A DNA stretch of 64,000 nt from Inhella proteolytica (GTDB lineage: Bacteria; Pseudomonadota; Gammaproteobacteria; Burkholderiales; Burkholderiaceae_C), in NCBI RefSeq assembly GCF_016093275.1, contig NZ_JAEDAK010000001.1, positions 186,001 to 250,000 of the forward strand. Reading direction: 5' to 3'. The notes beneath the pieces were generated by a model. The model saw only the letters and a program-made list of their open reading frames with translations, was not told where the DNA came from and ran no database searches. Of this stretch, positions 51,500 to 61,094 are shown one piece after another. Within the stretch, counting starts at the first letter, position 1; the number at the start of each line of letters is the position of its first letter. The translations under genes were made by a program, and so were the position numbers.

Positions 51500-52393
51500 A
51501 TGTGGCAAGGCGTCATCCCAGCAGTCACCACCAAGTTCACCCCTGAAGGCCGGCTCGACGCCGCCGAGATGCAGCGCTGCTTCCAGCTGCAGATGGAGGC
51601 CGGCTGCGACGGCTTGATCGCCTGCGGCTCGCTGGGCGAGGGCCCGATGCTGAGCCACGAGGAGCGCCTCCAGGTGCTCAAGCTCACCAAGGAAGTGACG
51701 GGGCCCAAGCCCGCGCTGCTGACCGTGGCCGAGGCCGGCACCCGCGAGGCCTGCCAGCTGGCCGAGGCCGCTGCCAAGGCTGGCGCCGACGGCCTGATGG
51801 TGGTGCCCAGCACCATCTATCACACCGACGCCCGCGAGACCGCCGCCAACCTGCGCGCCATTGCCGCTGCCGCCGACCTGCCGGTGATGATTTACTCGAA
51901 CCGCATCGCCTACCGCGTCGACGTGACGACCGACCTGCTGGAAGAGCTGGCCGACGACCAGCGCTTCGTGGCGGTGAAGGAAAGCAGCGACGACATCCGC
52001 CGCTGCACCGAGATCCTGACCCGCTTGGGCGACCGCTACGACGTGCTGACCGGCGTGGACAACCTGGCCTTCGAGGCCCTGTGCGCCGGCGCGCATGGCT
52101 GGGTGGCCGGCCTGGTGGTGGCCTTCCCGGCCGAGACGGTGGCGATCTACCGCCTGGTCAAGGCCGGCCGCATCGACGAAGCGCGCAGCATCTACCGCTG
52201 GTTTCGCCCGCTGCTGGATCTGGACGTCTCCACCTACCTGGTGCAGAACATCAAGCTGGTTGAGGCGCTGGCCATTGGCTCGAATGACCGCTGCCGCGCC
52301 CCGCGCCTGCCGCTGGCGGGTGAGCGCCGCGCCCAGGTGGAGGCCGTGGTTCGCAAGGCGCTGGAAACCCGCCCGGCCCTGCCGAAAGTCTGA
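51500..52393 (+). CDS. Probable 1-pyrroline-4-hydroxy-2-carboxylate deaminase (DHDPS family)
   Basis: A 297-residue TIM-barrel lyase of the dihydrodipicolinate synthase family. Schiff-base Lys160 lies in FVAVKESSDD and Tyr132 in MIYSNRIAY; GSLGEGPMLSHEER replaces the usual GTTGE loop. Between a hydroxyproline dehydrogenase and a semialdehyde dehydrogenase gene, it should convert pyrroline-4-hydroxy-2-carboxylate to 2-oxoglutarate semialdehyde with loss of ammonia. ATG 51500 has GGAG upstream; a TTG within the operator is rejected. Confidence 0.85.
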   Translation: MWQGVIPAVTTKFTPEGRLDAAEMQRCFQLQMEAGCDGLIACGSLGEGPMLSHEERLQVLKLTKEVTGPKPALLTVAEAGTREACQLAEAAAKAGADGLMVVPSTIYHTDARETAANLRAIAAAADLPVMIYSNRIAYRVDVTTDLLEELADDQRFVAVKESSDDIRRCTEILTRLGDRYDVLTGVDNLAFEALCAGAHGWVAGLVVAFPAETVAIYRLVKAGRIDEARSIYRWFRPLLDLDVSTYLVQNIKLVEALAIGSNDRCRAPRLPLAGERRAQVEAVVRKALETRPALPKV

Positions 52394-52396
52394 ACG

Positions 52397-53830
52397 ATGC
52401 AGTTCCGCAGCCTGATCGGCGGCCGCTGGTGGGAAGGCGGCCGCGCCACCGTGAATGAGAACCCCTCGGATCTGGACGATCCGGTGGGCACCGCCTATGA
52501 GGCCGACGCCGAGGCCGTGCATGCCGCCGTGAACGCCGCCGCGGCGGCCGCGCCGGCCTGGGGCCTGAGCGGCCCGCAGCAACGCTTTGATGTGCTGGAC
52601 CGCGTGGGCAGCGAAATCCTGGCCCGCCGCGAGGAACTGGGCCGGCTGCTGGCGCGCGAGGAGGGCAAGACCCTGCCCGAGGCCATCGGCGAGGTGGGCC
52701 GCGCCGGCCAGATCTTCAAGTTCTTCGCCGGCGAGGCGCTGCGCCAGGGCGGCCAGGTGCTGGATTCCGTGCGCCCCGGCGTGGGCGTCGAGGTGCGGCG
52801 CGAGCCGCTCGGCGTGGTGGGCCTGATCACGCCCTGGAACTTCCCGATCGCCATCCCGGCCTGGAAGGTGGCCCCCGCGCTGGCCTTCGGCAACGCAGTG
52901 GTGCTGAAACCCGCCGAACGCGTGCCGGGCAGCGCCTGGGCGCTGGCCGACATCCTGCACCGCAGCGGCCTGCCCGAGGGCGTGTTCAACCTCGTGCTGG
53001 CGCGCGGTTCGGTGGTCGGGCCCATCCTGGTGGAGCGGCCCGAGGTGGCGGCGATCAGCTTCACCGGCTCGGAAGGCGTGGGCCGGCGCCTGGCGGCGGA
53101 CTGCGGGCTGCGGCTGAAGAAGCTGCAGCTGGAGATGGGCGGCAAGAACCCGCTGCTGGTGCTGGACGACGCCGATCTGGACCAGGCCGTGAACTGCGCC
53201 ATCCAGGGCGCCTTCTATTCCACCGGCCAGCGCTGCACGGCGTCGAGCCGGATCATCGTCACGGCTGGCATCGCCGAGCGCTTTGCCGCCGCGCTGCGCG
53301 CCGCCACCGAAAAGCTGGTGGTGGGACATGCGCTGGAGGCCGGCACGCAGATCGGCCCGGTGGTGGATGGCGTGCAACTCGAATCCGTGGAGCGCGAGCT
53401 GGAACTGGCGCGCCAGGACGGCGCCAGGCTCATTTGCGGCGGCCAGCGCGTGGCGCGCGCCACGCAGGGCCACTTCCTGCAGCCCGCGCTGCTGGAGGTG
53501 ACACGCCCCGGCACGCGCGCCGACCGCGTCGAGGTCTTCGGCCCGGTGGCCACGCTGGCGGTGGTGAAGGACTACGAGGCCGGCCTGGCCCTGGCCAACG
53601 ACACCGAGTTCGGCTTGGCCGCCGGCATCTGCACCACCTCGCTCAAGCACGCCCAGCACTTCAAGCGCCACGCCCAGGCCGGCATGGTGATGGTCAACCT
53701 GCCCACCGCGGGCGTGGACTATCACGTGCCCTTTGGCGGCCGCAAGGGCAGCAGCTTTGGCCCGCGCGAGCAGGGTGCGGCGGCGGCGGAGTTCTACACG
53801 ACGGTCAAGACCGCCTACCAATGCGCGTGA
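52397..53830 (+). CDS. 2-oxoglutarate semialdehyde dehydrogenase (aldehyde dehydrogenase family)
   Basis: A 477-residue NAD(P)-dependent aldehyde dehydrogenase. Catalytic Cys280 lies in STGQRCTASSR, Glu246 in LQLEMGGKNP, Asn148 in TPWNFP and Lys171 in VVLKPAE. By operon context it oxidises 2-oxoglutarate (2,5-dioxopentanoate) semialdehyde to 2-oxoglutarate, the last step of hydroxyproline breakdown. The same enzyme serves sugar-acid pathways, but no such genes adjoin. It starts 3 bp after the deaminase stop. Confidence 0.88.
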   Translation: MQFRSLIGGRWWEGGRATVNENPSDLDDPVGTAYEADAEAVHAAVNAAAAAAPAWGLSGPQQRFDVLDRVGSEILARREELGRLLAREEGKTLPEAIGEVGRAGQIFKFFAGEALRQGGQVLDSVRPGVGVEVRREPLGVVGLITPWNFPIAIPAWKVAPALAFGNAVVLKPAERVPGSAWALADILHRSGLPEGVFNLVLARGSVVGPILVERPEVAAISFTGSEGVGRRLAADCGLRLKKLQLEMGGKNPLLVLDDADLDQAVNCAIQGAFYSTGQRCTASSRIIVTAGIAERFAAALRAATEKLVVGHALEAGTQIGPVVDGVQLESVERELELARQDGARLICGGQRVARATQGHFLQPALLEVTRPGTRADRVEVFGPVATLAVVKDYEAGLALANDTEFGLAAGICTTSLKHAQHFKRHAQAGMVMVNLPTAGVDYHVPFGGRKGSSFGPREQGAAAAEFYTTVKTAYQCA

Positions 53831-53840
53831 AAGTGCTGGC

Positions 53841-55139
53841 ATGAACGCGCGCGACCTGGACTTCCTGCCGCCGCTGCAGGCCGAGGCCGCGCGCTCGGTG
53901 CAGACCCTGGTGCTGGGCGCCGGCATCGTCGGCCTGGCCTGCGCGCTGCGCCTGCAGTCGGCCGGCCTGCAGGTGACGGTGCTGGACCGCAGCGGCGTGG
54001 CCGCCGGGGCCAGCCGGGGCAATGCCGGCGCACTGGCCTATTCGGACGTGCTGCCGCTGGCCTCGCCCGGCATCCTGCGCCAGGCACCGCGCTGGCTGCT
54101 CGACCCGCTCGGGCCACTGAGCCTGCGCCCCAGCTACGCGCCGGCCATGCTGCCCTGGCTGTGGAAGTTCTGGCGCGCCAGCACGCACAAGCAGGTGGCG
54201 CTGAGCGCGCGTTCGCAAGCGGCGCTGCTGGCCCTTTCGGCCGCCGAATGGCCGGCCCTGCTGGCCCTGGCGGGTGCCGAGAAGCAGCTGCGCAAGGGCG
54301 GCAACCTGCATCTGTACGAAAGCGAGGCGCAGTGGCGCGCCGCGGCGCCCGGCTGGGCCCAGCGCATGGCCCTGGGCGTGGGCTACGAGCTGCTGCAGGG
54401 CGCGGACGCGATTGCCGACCTGCAGCCCGGCGTGGACAAGCAGTTCCAGTACGGCTGCTTCGTGCCCCACTGGCACACCGTGGACGACCCGCTGCGCCTG
54501 AGCCATGCGCTGGCCCAGGCCTTCATCGCCCGCGGCGGCGTGCTGGCGCGCGCCCATGCGCTGCGCCTGCACCCCGATGCGCGCGGCCTGCTGGTGGAGC
54601 TGGAGCAGGGCCCGCCGCTGCTGGCGCAGCGCCTGCTGGTCTGCGCCGGCGCCTGGTCGCACCAGCTCGCCGAGACCCTGGGCGAGCGCTACCCGCTCGA
54701 AACCGAACGCGGCTACAACACCACGCTGCCGCCCGGCGCCTTCAACCTGCGCCGCCAGCTCACCTTCCCCAACCACGGCTTCGTGGTGACGCCGATTGCC
54801 GGCGGGGTGCGCGTGGGTGGCGCCGTCGAGTTCGCCGGCCTGCAGGCCCCGCCCAACTTCGCCCGTGCCGATGCGCTGCTGGCCAAGGCCAAACGCTTCC
54901 TGCCCGAGCTGCGCACCGAGGGCGGCACGCAATGGATGGGCTGCCGCCCCTCCATGCCCGACTCACTCCCCGTCATCGGCCCGGCCCCCGCCGACGCCCG
55001 CGTGTTCTACGCCTTCGGCCATGGCCATCTGGGGCTGACGCAGGCAGCGGCGACGGCCAAGCTGGCGGCGGACTGGGCGCTGGAGCGCAAGCCGGGGCTG
55101 GCAGATCTGGCGGCGTTCCGGCCGGGGCGGTTTCTCTAG
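53841..55139 (+). CDS. Probable D-hydroxyproline dehydrogenase (FAD, DadA/DAO family)
   Basis: A 432-residue flavoprotein. The FAD loop is VLGAGIVGLACALRLQSAG, here VLGAGIVGLACALRL (about 22-36), and the C-terminal FAD motif is VIGPAP...FYAFGHGHLGLTQAAAT. It belongs to the DadA-like D-amino-acid dehydrogenase group. In this operon it should oxidise cis-4-hydroxy-D-proline to pyrroline-4-hydroxy-2-carboxylate, feeding electrons to the respiratory chain. ATG 53841 is 10 bp after the upstream stop. The end overlaps the convergent EamA gene by 4 bp. Confidence 0.87.
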   Translation: MNARDLDFLPPLQAEAARSVQTLVLGAGIVGLACALRLQSAGLQVTVLDRSGVAAGASRGNAGALAYSDVLPLASPGILRQAPRWLLDPLGPLSLRPSYAPAMLPWLWKFWRASTHKQVALSARSQAALLALSAAEWPALLALAGAEKQLRKGGNLHLYESEAQWRAAAPGWAQRMALGVGYELLQGADAIADLQPGVDKQFQYGCFVPHWHTVDDPLRLSHALAQAFIARGGVLARAHALRLHPDARGLLVELEQGPPLLAQRLLVCAGAWSHQLAETLGERYPLETERGYNTTLPPGAFNLRRQLTFPNHGFVVTPIAGGVRVGGAVEFAGLQAPPNFARADALLAKAKRFLPELRTEGGTQWMGCRPSMPDSLPVIGPAPADARVFYAFGHGHLGLTQAAATAKLAADWALERKPGLADLAAFRPGRFL

Positions 55140-55996
55140 CGGCGCGTGGCGAGCACGATGCCCAGCAAGGCCAGGCCCAAGGCTGCGAGGTGGATCAGGC
55201 CCGCGTGTTCGCCCAGGAACAGGATGCCCACCCCCGCGCTCGCCACCGGAATCAACACTGCAAATACTCCAGCCTTGTTCGCCGGGTAGCCCTGCAGGCC
55301 GCGCATCCACAGCCACACCGACACCACGCTGGCGGCCAGCGCGTAAAAGACCAGCAAAGCGGCGTCCTGAACGCGCACGCTGCTCCATTCGAATCCCCAG
55401 CCCTGCCAGAGCGCCAGCGGCGCCATCAGGGCCAGGCCCCAGAGGTTGATGAGGGCCGAGATGCGGCGCGGACCGAGCTTGGTGCCCAGGCGCTTGCCCA
55501 CCACCACGTAGGCGGCCTCGCAGAACACCGCGCCGAGCAGCAGCAGGTGGCCGAGCAGGGAACCACCGCCTTCGCCACCGCGTGCCCATGCCAACAGCGC
55601 GATGCCGGCGCCCGCGCAGACGATCGCCAGCAGGATGCGCGGGCTCACACGTTCGTGCAGCCACAGCGCGCTCAGCAGCGCCACGGCGGCCGGAATCAGG
55701 GCCATCACCACGCCGGCCGACAGCGCCGAGGTGGCCTGCACGCCCAGCAGCATGCAGATCGAGAAACCGAAATTGCCCAAAAAGCTGCCGAGGAACAGCC
55801 AGCCTTTGTCGGCGCGATCCAGCGGCGTTTCATCCGCCGGCCGGCGCAGCCAGCCGGCCATGGCGACGGCCGCGATGCCGAAGCGCAGCCCGGCCAGCAG
55901 GAAGACCGGAAACACGGCCACCAGGGCCTTCGAGAGACCCACATAGCTGCCCACCAGCGCCATGCTGGTGGCGAGGAAGACCCAGGCCGGAATCAA
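55136..55996 (-). CDS. EamA/DMT-family transporter, second of a pair
   Basis: A 286-residue, ten-helix drug/metabolite transporter with two EamA repeats (AGLRFGIAAVAMAGWLRR and the C-half AGVFAVLIPVASAGVGILFLGE). The start is taken as TTG 55996 because it overlaps the upstream stop in TTGA and gives the normal family length; an ATG at 55963 would shorten helix 1. The substrate is unknown. The paired genes may encode a heteromer or two exporters. Confidence 0.82.
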   Translation of the reverse strand: MIPAWVFLATSMALVGSYVGLSKALVAVFPVFLLAGLRFGIAAVAMAGWLRRPADETPLDRADKGWLFLGSFLGNFGFSICMLLGVQATSALSAGVVMALIPAAVALLSALWLHERVSPRILLAIVCAGAGIALLAWARGGEGGGSLLGHLLLLGAVFCEAAYVVVGKRLGTKLGPRRISALINLWGLALMAPLALWQGWGFEWSSVRVQDAALLVFYALAASVVSVWLWMRGLQGYPANKAGVFAVLIPVASAGVGILFLGEHAGLIHLAALGLALLGIVLATRR

Positions 55997-56904
55997 GCGG
56001 CGTGACTGCGTTTGAAGGATGGGTGCAGCAGCGGCAGCAACTGCACCGCCAGCAGCGCGAACAGGATCAGGCCGCAGCCCAGCAGGCCCTGGGTGCTGAG
56101 GCGCTCGTCCAGCAGCCAGTAGCCGAACAGCGCGGCGAACAGGGTTTCGCTGCTGAGGATGATGGCCGCATCGCTGGCCTGGGCGTGGCGCTGCGCCACC
56201 ACCTGGGCGGTGAAGGCCAGGCCGACGCTGCAGATGCCTGTGAAGGCCACCGCCGGCCAGACCTGGAGCACCTGGGCCAGCGTGAAGGGCTCGGCCATTG
56301 CGGCATAGGCCAGCGCCAGCACGCCCACCACCGCGAACTGGCCGCAGGCCACGCTGAAGGGGGCATCGAAACGGTCCGCCAGGCGGCCCACCCACAGCAC
56401 ATGGGCGGCCCAGGGCAGGGTGGAGGCCAGCACCCACAGGTCGCCGGTGTTGAAGCTCAGGGTGTGCGCGCCGCTGAGCAGGAAGGCGCCGGCCACGCAG
56501 GCCAGGGCGCAGGGCCACACGCTCCAGTGCGGCGATTCCTTCAGCACCAGGGCGGCCAGCAAAGGCACCAGGGGCACGTAGAGCGCGGTCAGGAAGCCGG
56601 CGTTGGTGACGGTGGTGGTCTGGATGCCGATCTGTTGGAAGCCCGCGCCGGTGAGCATCAGGGCGCCCAGAACCAGCACCGCCGGCGTCATCGGTTTGGC
56701 CCGCGACGCGGCCTTGCGGCGCGGTTGTTCCCACAGCGCCAGCGGCAGCACCACCAGGGCGCCCAGCAGGAAGCGCACGCCGGTGAAGGCCATCGGGCCG
56801 AGTGCCGCCATGCCCTGGGCCTGAAACACGAAGGCCGAGCCCCAGATGATGGCCACGACGGTGAGCAGCAGGTCGGCTTGGAGACGAGTCATTCCACGGG
56901 TCAT
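55993..56904 (-). CDS. EamA/DMT-family transporter, first of a pair
   Basis: A 303-residue transporter with about ten helices. VVAIIWGSAFVFQAQGM and FTGVRFLLGALVVLPLALWE open the first EamA repeat, and SETLFAALFGYWLLDERLS closes the second. Substrates of this family range from amino acids to metabolites and cannot be read from sequence. It overlaps the DUF455 gene upstream by 4 nt and the second EamA gene downstream by 4 nt. Confidence 0.88.
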   Translation of the reverse strand: MTRGMTRLQADLLLTVVAIIWGSAFVFQAQGMAALGPMAFTGVRFLLGALVVLPLALWEQPRRKAASRAKPMTPAVLVLGALMLTGAGFQQIGIQTTTVTNAGFLTALYVPLVPLLAALVLKESPHWSVWPCALACVAGAFLLSGAHTLSFNTGDLWVLASTLPWAAHVLWVGRLADRFDAPFSVACGQFAVVGVLALAYAAMAEPFTLAQVLQVWPAVAFTGICSVGLAFTAQVVAQRHAQASDAAIILSSETLFAALFGYWLLDERLSTQGLLGCGLILFALLAVQLLPLLHPSFKRSHAA

Positions 56905-57707
56905 AGAGCAGTCAATTCAAGAGCGGCCAACTCTTCGGGCGTGAAGCCGGCCAGGGCGCGAGCGCCCAGGTTCAGGGGTTTGCGCGGGCGCGGCGCCTGG
57001 TACTGGGCGCACAGGGCGGGGAAGTCCGTTTCCGGGTCCACGCCCTCGTGTTCGCAGGCCCAGCGGTACCAGCGGTTGCCGATGGCGACATGGCCGACTT
57101 CGTCGCGCAGGATCACGTCGAGGATCTCGACCGCGCGTGGGTCCCCCGCGGCGGCCAGCTTCTTCTGCAGCGGCGGGGTGGCGTCCAGACCGCGCGCCTC
57201 CAGCGTGCGCGGCACCAGGGCCATGCGGGCGCGGAAATCGTGCGCGGTGCGCTCGCACATGGTCCACAGGCCGTCGTGGGCGTCGAAGTCGCCATAGCGG
57301 TGGCCCAGCGTGCCCAGGTGCTCGCACAGCAGCTCGAAGTGCAGAGCCTCTTCGGCCGCCACCTGCAGCCAGTCGGCATAGAAGGCGGGCGGCAGGCCGG
57401 CAAAGCGCTGCACGGCGTCCAGCGCCAGGTTGATGGCGTTGAACTCGATGTGCGCGATGGCGTGCAGCAGCGCGGCCCGGCCTTCGGGTGTGTGCGGGCT
57501 GCGGCTGCGCACTGCCAGGTGCTCGACCAGGCGCGGCTGCGCCGGCCGACCGGGCAGGGGGGCGTTGGTTTGGGGCGTGGCCTGCGGGTCCAGCGGCACG
57601 GCACCGGCCTGCCAATCGCGCCACAGCGCGCGTACGCCGTCTTGCTTGGTCTTTGGGTCGGGCTCGCCGAGCAGGCTCAGCGCCTGGTGGCGGAGCTCGA
57701 CAATCAT
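56901..57707 (-). CDS. DUF455 ferritin-like protein
   Basis: A 268-residue helical protein. HAIAHIEFNAINLALDA, VAAEEALHFELLCEHL and ILRDEVGHVAIGNRW supply the Glu and His pattern of a ferritin-like di-iron four-helix bundle. DUF455 proteins resemble MiaE-type hydroxylases, but no substrate is established. It begins an operon with two EamA transporters and is divergent from the carbonic-anhydrase-like gene (56 bp apart). Confidence 0.88.
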   Translation of the reverse strand: MIVELRHQALSLLGEPDPKTKQDGVRALWRDWQAGAVPLDPQATPQTNAPLPGRPAQPRLVEHLAVRSRSPHTPEGRAALLHAIAHIEFNAINLALDAVQRFAGLPPAFYADWLQVAAEEALHFELLCEHLGTLGHRYGDFDAHDGLWTMCERTAHDFRARMALVPRTLEARGLDATPPLQKKLAAAGDPRAVEILDVILRDEVGHVAIGNRWYRWACEHEGVDPETDFPALCAQYQAPRPRKPLNLGARALAGFTPEELAALELTAL

Positions 57708-57763
57708 GGGTCGCGATTATCCTTTCGCGTTTTCCCCAATCCCTTCGCAGTGAGGCGACAAGC

Positions 57764-58288
57764 ATGAGCATTTACCGCCTGGGTGAGCATGAGCCCGAGG
57801 TTCCCGCCAGCTGTTGGGTGGCACCCAGCGCCACCGTGGTGGGGCGCGTCCGCCTGGGTGAGCAATGCTCGGTCTGGTTCGGCGCCGTGGCGCGAGGCGA
57901 TTCCGACCAGCTCACGCTGGGCGATCGCGTGAACGTGCAGGACAACGCCGTGCTGCATGCCGACACCGGCTTTCCGCTCGTGATCGAGGACGACGTCACC
58001 ATCGGCCACCAGGCCATGGTGCATGGCTGTCATGTGGAGAAGGGCTGCCTGGTGGGCATCCAGGCGGTCATCCTGAACGGCGCGCGCATCGGCGCCGGCA
58101 GCCTGGTGGGCGCGGGCGCCCTGGTGACGGAAGGCAAGGCCTTCCCGCCGCGCAGCCTGATCGTCGGCAGCCCGGCCAAGCTGCTGCGCGAGCTGACCGA
58201 GGAGGAAAGCGCGCGCCTGCTGCAATCCGCCGCGCATTACGCGCGCAATGGCGCCCGTTACGGCGCTGAACTGGAAAAGATGGAATGA
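57764..58288 (+). CDS. Gamma-carbonic-anhydrase-like hexapeptide protein (YrdA type)
   Basis: A 174-residue left-handed beta-helix protein. Hexapeptide repeats run through residues 15-135. The three zinc histidines lie in VLHADTG and GHQAMVHGC, as in gamma carbonic anhydrases and YrdA. Catalytic activity of the YrdA group is uncertain. It is followed by a 106-bp gap with a CCCCAAG hairpin and then the Hsp33 gene. Confidence 0.92.
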   Translation: MSIYRLGEHEPEVPASCWVAPSATVVGRVRLGEQCSVWFGAVARGDSDQLTLGDRVNVQDNAVLHADTGFPLVIEDDVTIGHQAMVHGCHVEKGCLVGIQAVILNGARIGAGSLVGAGALVTEGKAFPPRSLIVGSPAKLLRELTEEESARLLQSAAHYARNGARYGAELEKME

Positions 58289-58326
58289 GCGAGATGAATA
58301 TCGAAGCGCGGCCGGCCGAGCGCCGG

Positions 58327-58366
58327 GCCGCCCCAAGCCGGACGGCCATCCCCTTGGGGGATCGGC
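58327..58366. repeat. Intergenic CCCCAAG/CTTGGGG hairpin
   Basis: CCCCAAG (58331-58337) and CTTGGGG (58353-58359) pair, flanked by GCCG/CGGC, in the 106-bp gap between the YrdA-like and Hsp33 genes. Hairpins of this type are widespread between genes in Burkholderiales genomes. No T-run follows, so a terminator is not claimed. Confidence 0.55.
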
Positions 58367-58394
58367 TGGCGTACTCGCCGGGCGAGGGGCTGGC

Positions 58395-59363
58395 ATGAGC
58401 GAGTTTCAGAAGTTCATGTTTGAGGGGCTGCCGGTGCGCGGTGTGGTGGTGCGCCTGACCGATTCCTGGCAGGAGCTGCAGTCGCGCCGCCAGGAGCCGC
58501 TGCCGGACGCCGTGATGGCGCTGCTGGGCGAGATGAGCGCCTGCGCCCTGCTGCTGCAGGGCAATCTGAAATTCCAGGGCGCCTTGGTGATGCAGATGTC
58601 GGGCGATGGCCCGGTCAAGCTGGCGGTGGCCGAAGCGCGTACCGACCTGAGCTACCGCGCCACGGCCAACGTCACGGGGGCGGTGCCACGGTTGGATTCA
58701 AAAGGGCAGTTCGATCTGGCCGACCTGCTGAACGTGCATGGCGGCGGGCGCTGCGCCATCACCCTGGATGCGGACGACCGCCCGCCCGGCGTGCACCCCT
58801 ACCAGGGCGTGGTGCCGCTGAACGACGAGCATGCGGCACGCTTCTCGCGCCTGGCCCAGGCGGTGGAGCAGTACATGAAGCTCTCCGAGCAGTTGGACAC
58901 CAAGATCGTGCTGGCGGCCGACGCACACAGCGCGGCCGGCATGCTGATCCAGCGCATGCCGCTGGAGGGCGAGGCCAATCTGGAAGGCCGGGTGGGTGCG
59001 GAACAGGCGGCCGAGCTGCTGGACGCCTTTCCGCGCATCGCCATGAAGGTGGCCACGCTCCAGCCCGAGGAGCTGCTGCGCCTGCCGATGGACGAGCTGC
59101 TGCACCGCCTGTTCTGGGAGGAGCCGCTGCGCCGCTTCGAGCCTGCCACGCCGCGCTTCGCCTGCACCTGCTCGCGCGAGCGTGTGGGCCGCATGCTGGT
59201 GGGCCTGGGCCGCGAGGAGATCGAGTCCATCCTGGCCGAGCGCCCAGACGTCGAGGTGGCCTGCAACTTCTGCGGCGCGCCCTACCGCTTTGACGCGGTG
59301 GATTGCGCCCAGCTCTTCCAGGCGGCGGGCAGCGTGGCGCCGCCGCAGGGTTCGGTGCAGTAG
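58395..59363 (+). CDS. hslO: Redox-regulated chaperone Hsp33
   Basis: A 322-residue holdase activated by oxidation and unfolding. The N-terminal chaperone domain starts FMFEGLPVRGVVVRL. The C-terminal zinc switch has the four cysteines in ACTCSRERV (CxC) and CNFCGAPY (CxxC). Length and motifs are normal for the family. The ATG at 58395 follows GAGG. It converges on the nucleotidase gene with 4 bp between stops. Confidence 0.96.
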   Translation: MSEFQKFMFEGLPVRGVVVRLTDSWQELQSRRQEPLPDAVMALLGEMSACALLLQGNLKFQGALVMQMSGDGPVKLAVAEARTDLSYRATANVTGAVPRLDSKGQFDLADLLNVHGGGRCAITLDADDRPPGVHPYQGVVPLNDEHAARFSRLAQAVEQYMKLSEQLDTKIVLAADAHSAAGMLIQRMPLEGEANLEGRVGAEQAAELLDAFPRIAMKVATLQPEELLRLPMDELLHRLFWEEPLRRFEPATPRFACTCSRERVGRMLVGLGREEIESILAERPDVEVACNFCGAPYRFDAVDCAQLFQAAGSVAPPQGSVQ

Positions 59364-59367
59364 GGCT

Positions 59368-61050
59368 TCAGTTGAGGCGCTGGATGCGGTCCATCGTCGC
59401 CGGCGGCTGCAGCATCGGCAGGCTGCGCACATAGGCTTCCAGCGCGTCGATGTCCTGCACGCCCAGGCGCGAGTCGCGGCCCTTCTTCAACGCCGGGTAG
59501 CCATCGCCGCCCGAGGCGATGAAGCTGTTGACGGTGAAGCGGTAGTCGCGTGCGGGGTTGAGCGGCTCGCCCTGCACCAGCACCGAGCCCGGCACCACGC
59601 GCTGGCCGCGTGGGCGTTGGGCGTCCCAGCGGTAGCTGAAGCCCTGCGAGGGCTGCAGCGGGTAGTACTGGCCGTCTTCCCGCCACTGCTGCTCCAGCAG
59701 TTCCAGCAGCTCGGCGCCACTCAGGGTCAGCGTGACGAGCTGGTTGTTGAAGGGCTGGGCGGTGAAGAGGTCGCCGAAATTGAGGCGGCCGCCATCCTTG
59801 AAGCTCAGGCCGGCGCGTACGCCGCCGGTGTTGGTCAGGGCAAACAGCGCGCCGCCGTGCTCGGGTGAACGGGTGGCGGCGAGGTGCGCGTCGGCCACGA
59901 TGTAGCCCATCGGCCAGTTGCCGGCTTCGTCCACCTTGCCATGCGGCACCTCCTTGGACAGGCGGCCGACGGCGCGCTCAATCAGCGGGCGCGCCTTCTC
60001 TTGGTAGGCCGCCAGCAGCTGGGTCTGCTCGGGGTCCTTGCCGTACTGGTCCAGGCGCACCAGATGGTTGAGCGCCTTGGCTTCCAGCACATCGCGGCTG
60101 CCGCGGTCCAGGCTCAGTTCGATTTCGGTGACCATGGAGCCGAACTTGTCGCCGCTGGTGACGAGCTTGCCGTCCAGGCGGCAGTTGTAGGCGCGGTGCG
60201 TGTGGCCGGTGACGACCACGTCCACCGCCGGGTGCATGCGCTTGACGATGTCGACGATGGGCCCGCTGATGCCCGGGCATTCGTTGTGGCCGCCGCTGGG
60301 GTAGCCGCCCTCGTGGATCAGCACCACGATGGCCTGCACGCCTTGCGCTTGCAGTTCGGGCACCAAGCGGTTGATGGTCTCGGCCTCGTCGTCAAAGCGC
60401 AGGCCGGCTACGGCCTCGGGCATCACCAGCCCGGGCGTGCCCTTGAGCGTGAGCCCGATGAAGCCCACTGGCACGCCTTCGAACTGCTGCACGTGGTACG
60501 CCGGCAGCAGGGTCTGGCCGGTGCGGCTGTCCACCGTGCTGGCGGCCAGGTACTTGAAGCCGACACCCTTGTAGGGCTGCGGACCGCGGCAGCCCTCCTT
60601 GGGCGCACAGCCGCCGCGGATGCGGCGCAGCAATTCGTCCGCCCCGCGGTCGAACTCGTGATTGCCCACGGCCGACACATGCAGGCCCATGGTGGTCAGC
60701 GATTCCAGCGTCGGTTCATCGAAGAACAGTGCCGAGAGCAGGGGCGTGCCACCGATCAGGTCGCCCGCCGCCACGAAGATGTGGTTGGCCTTGTCCTTGC
60801 GCAGTTGCTTCACCGCCGTGGCCAGGGCTTCCGAGCCCCCCACCGGCACCTGCACCTGCTGGCCGGGGTTGGCCGGGTCGGGCATGCGGAAGGGCGCGGG
60901 TGGCAGCAGATTGCCGTGGAAATCGTTGATGGCCAGCACCTGGACCTTCACCGGGCCGGCCGGCGCGGTGGGGTGTGGCGGCGCGATGCTGCTGCAGGCG
61001 GCCAGACACAGGGCGGCGGCCAGGGCCAGTGGGCGGGTGAGAAGGCGCAT
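59368..61050 (-). CDS. 5'-nucleotidase/UshA-family lipoprotein
   Basis: A 560-residue exported metallophosphatase. The ATG at 61050 begins a lipoprotein signal with lipobox CLAAC (about residue 19). The metal-binding motifs are INDFHGNLLP, GDLIGGTP, GNHEFDRG and VVTGHTHRAYN. The C-terminal nucleotide-binding domain has TNTGGVRAGL and SFIASGGDGYP. Such enzymes dephosphorylate nucleotides, including NMN, in the periplasm. The next genes encode a nucleoside-type kinase and PnuC, so nicotinamide riboside production is a reasonable role. Confidence 0.92.
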   Translation of the reverse strand: MRLLTRPLALAAALCLAACSSIAPPHPTAPAGPVKVQVLAINDFHGNLLPPAPFRMPDPANPGQQVQVPVGGSEALATAVKQLRKDKANHIFVAAGDLIGGTPLLSALFFDEPTLESLTTMGLHVSAVGNHEFDRGADELLRRIRGGCAPKEGCRGPQPYKGVGFKYLAASTVDSRTGQTLLPAYHVQQFEGVPVGFIGLTLKGTPGLVMPEAVAGLRFDDEAETINRLVPELQAQGVQAIVVLIHEGGYPSGGHNECPGISGPIVDIVKRMHPAVDVVVTGHTHRAYNCRLDGKLVTSGDKFGSMVTEIELSLDRGSRDVLEAKALNHLVRLDQYGKDPEQTQLLAAYQEKARPLIERAVGRLSKEVPHGKVDEAGNWPMGYIVADAHLAATRSPEHGGALFALTNTGGVRAGLSFKDGGRLNFGDLFTAQPFNNQLVTLTLSGAELLELLEQQWREDGQYYPLQPSQGFSYRWDAQRPRGQRVVPGSVLVQGEPLNPARDYRFTVNSFIASGGDGYPALKKGRDSRLGVQDIDALEAYVRSLPMLQPPATMDRIQRLN

Positions 61051-61094
61051 GGTGGGCTTGGACGGTACGGGGGGCAATTGTCGGTGCGCGGCCA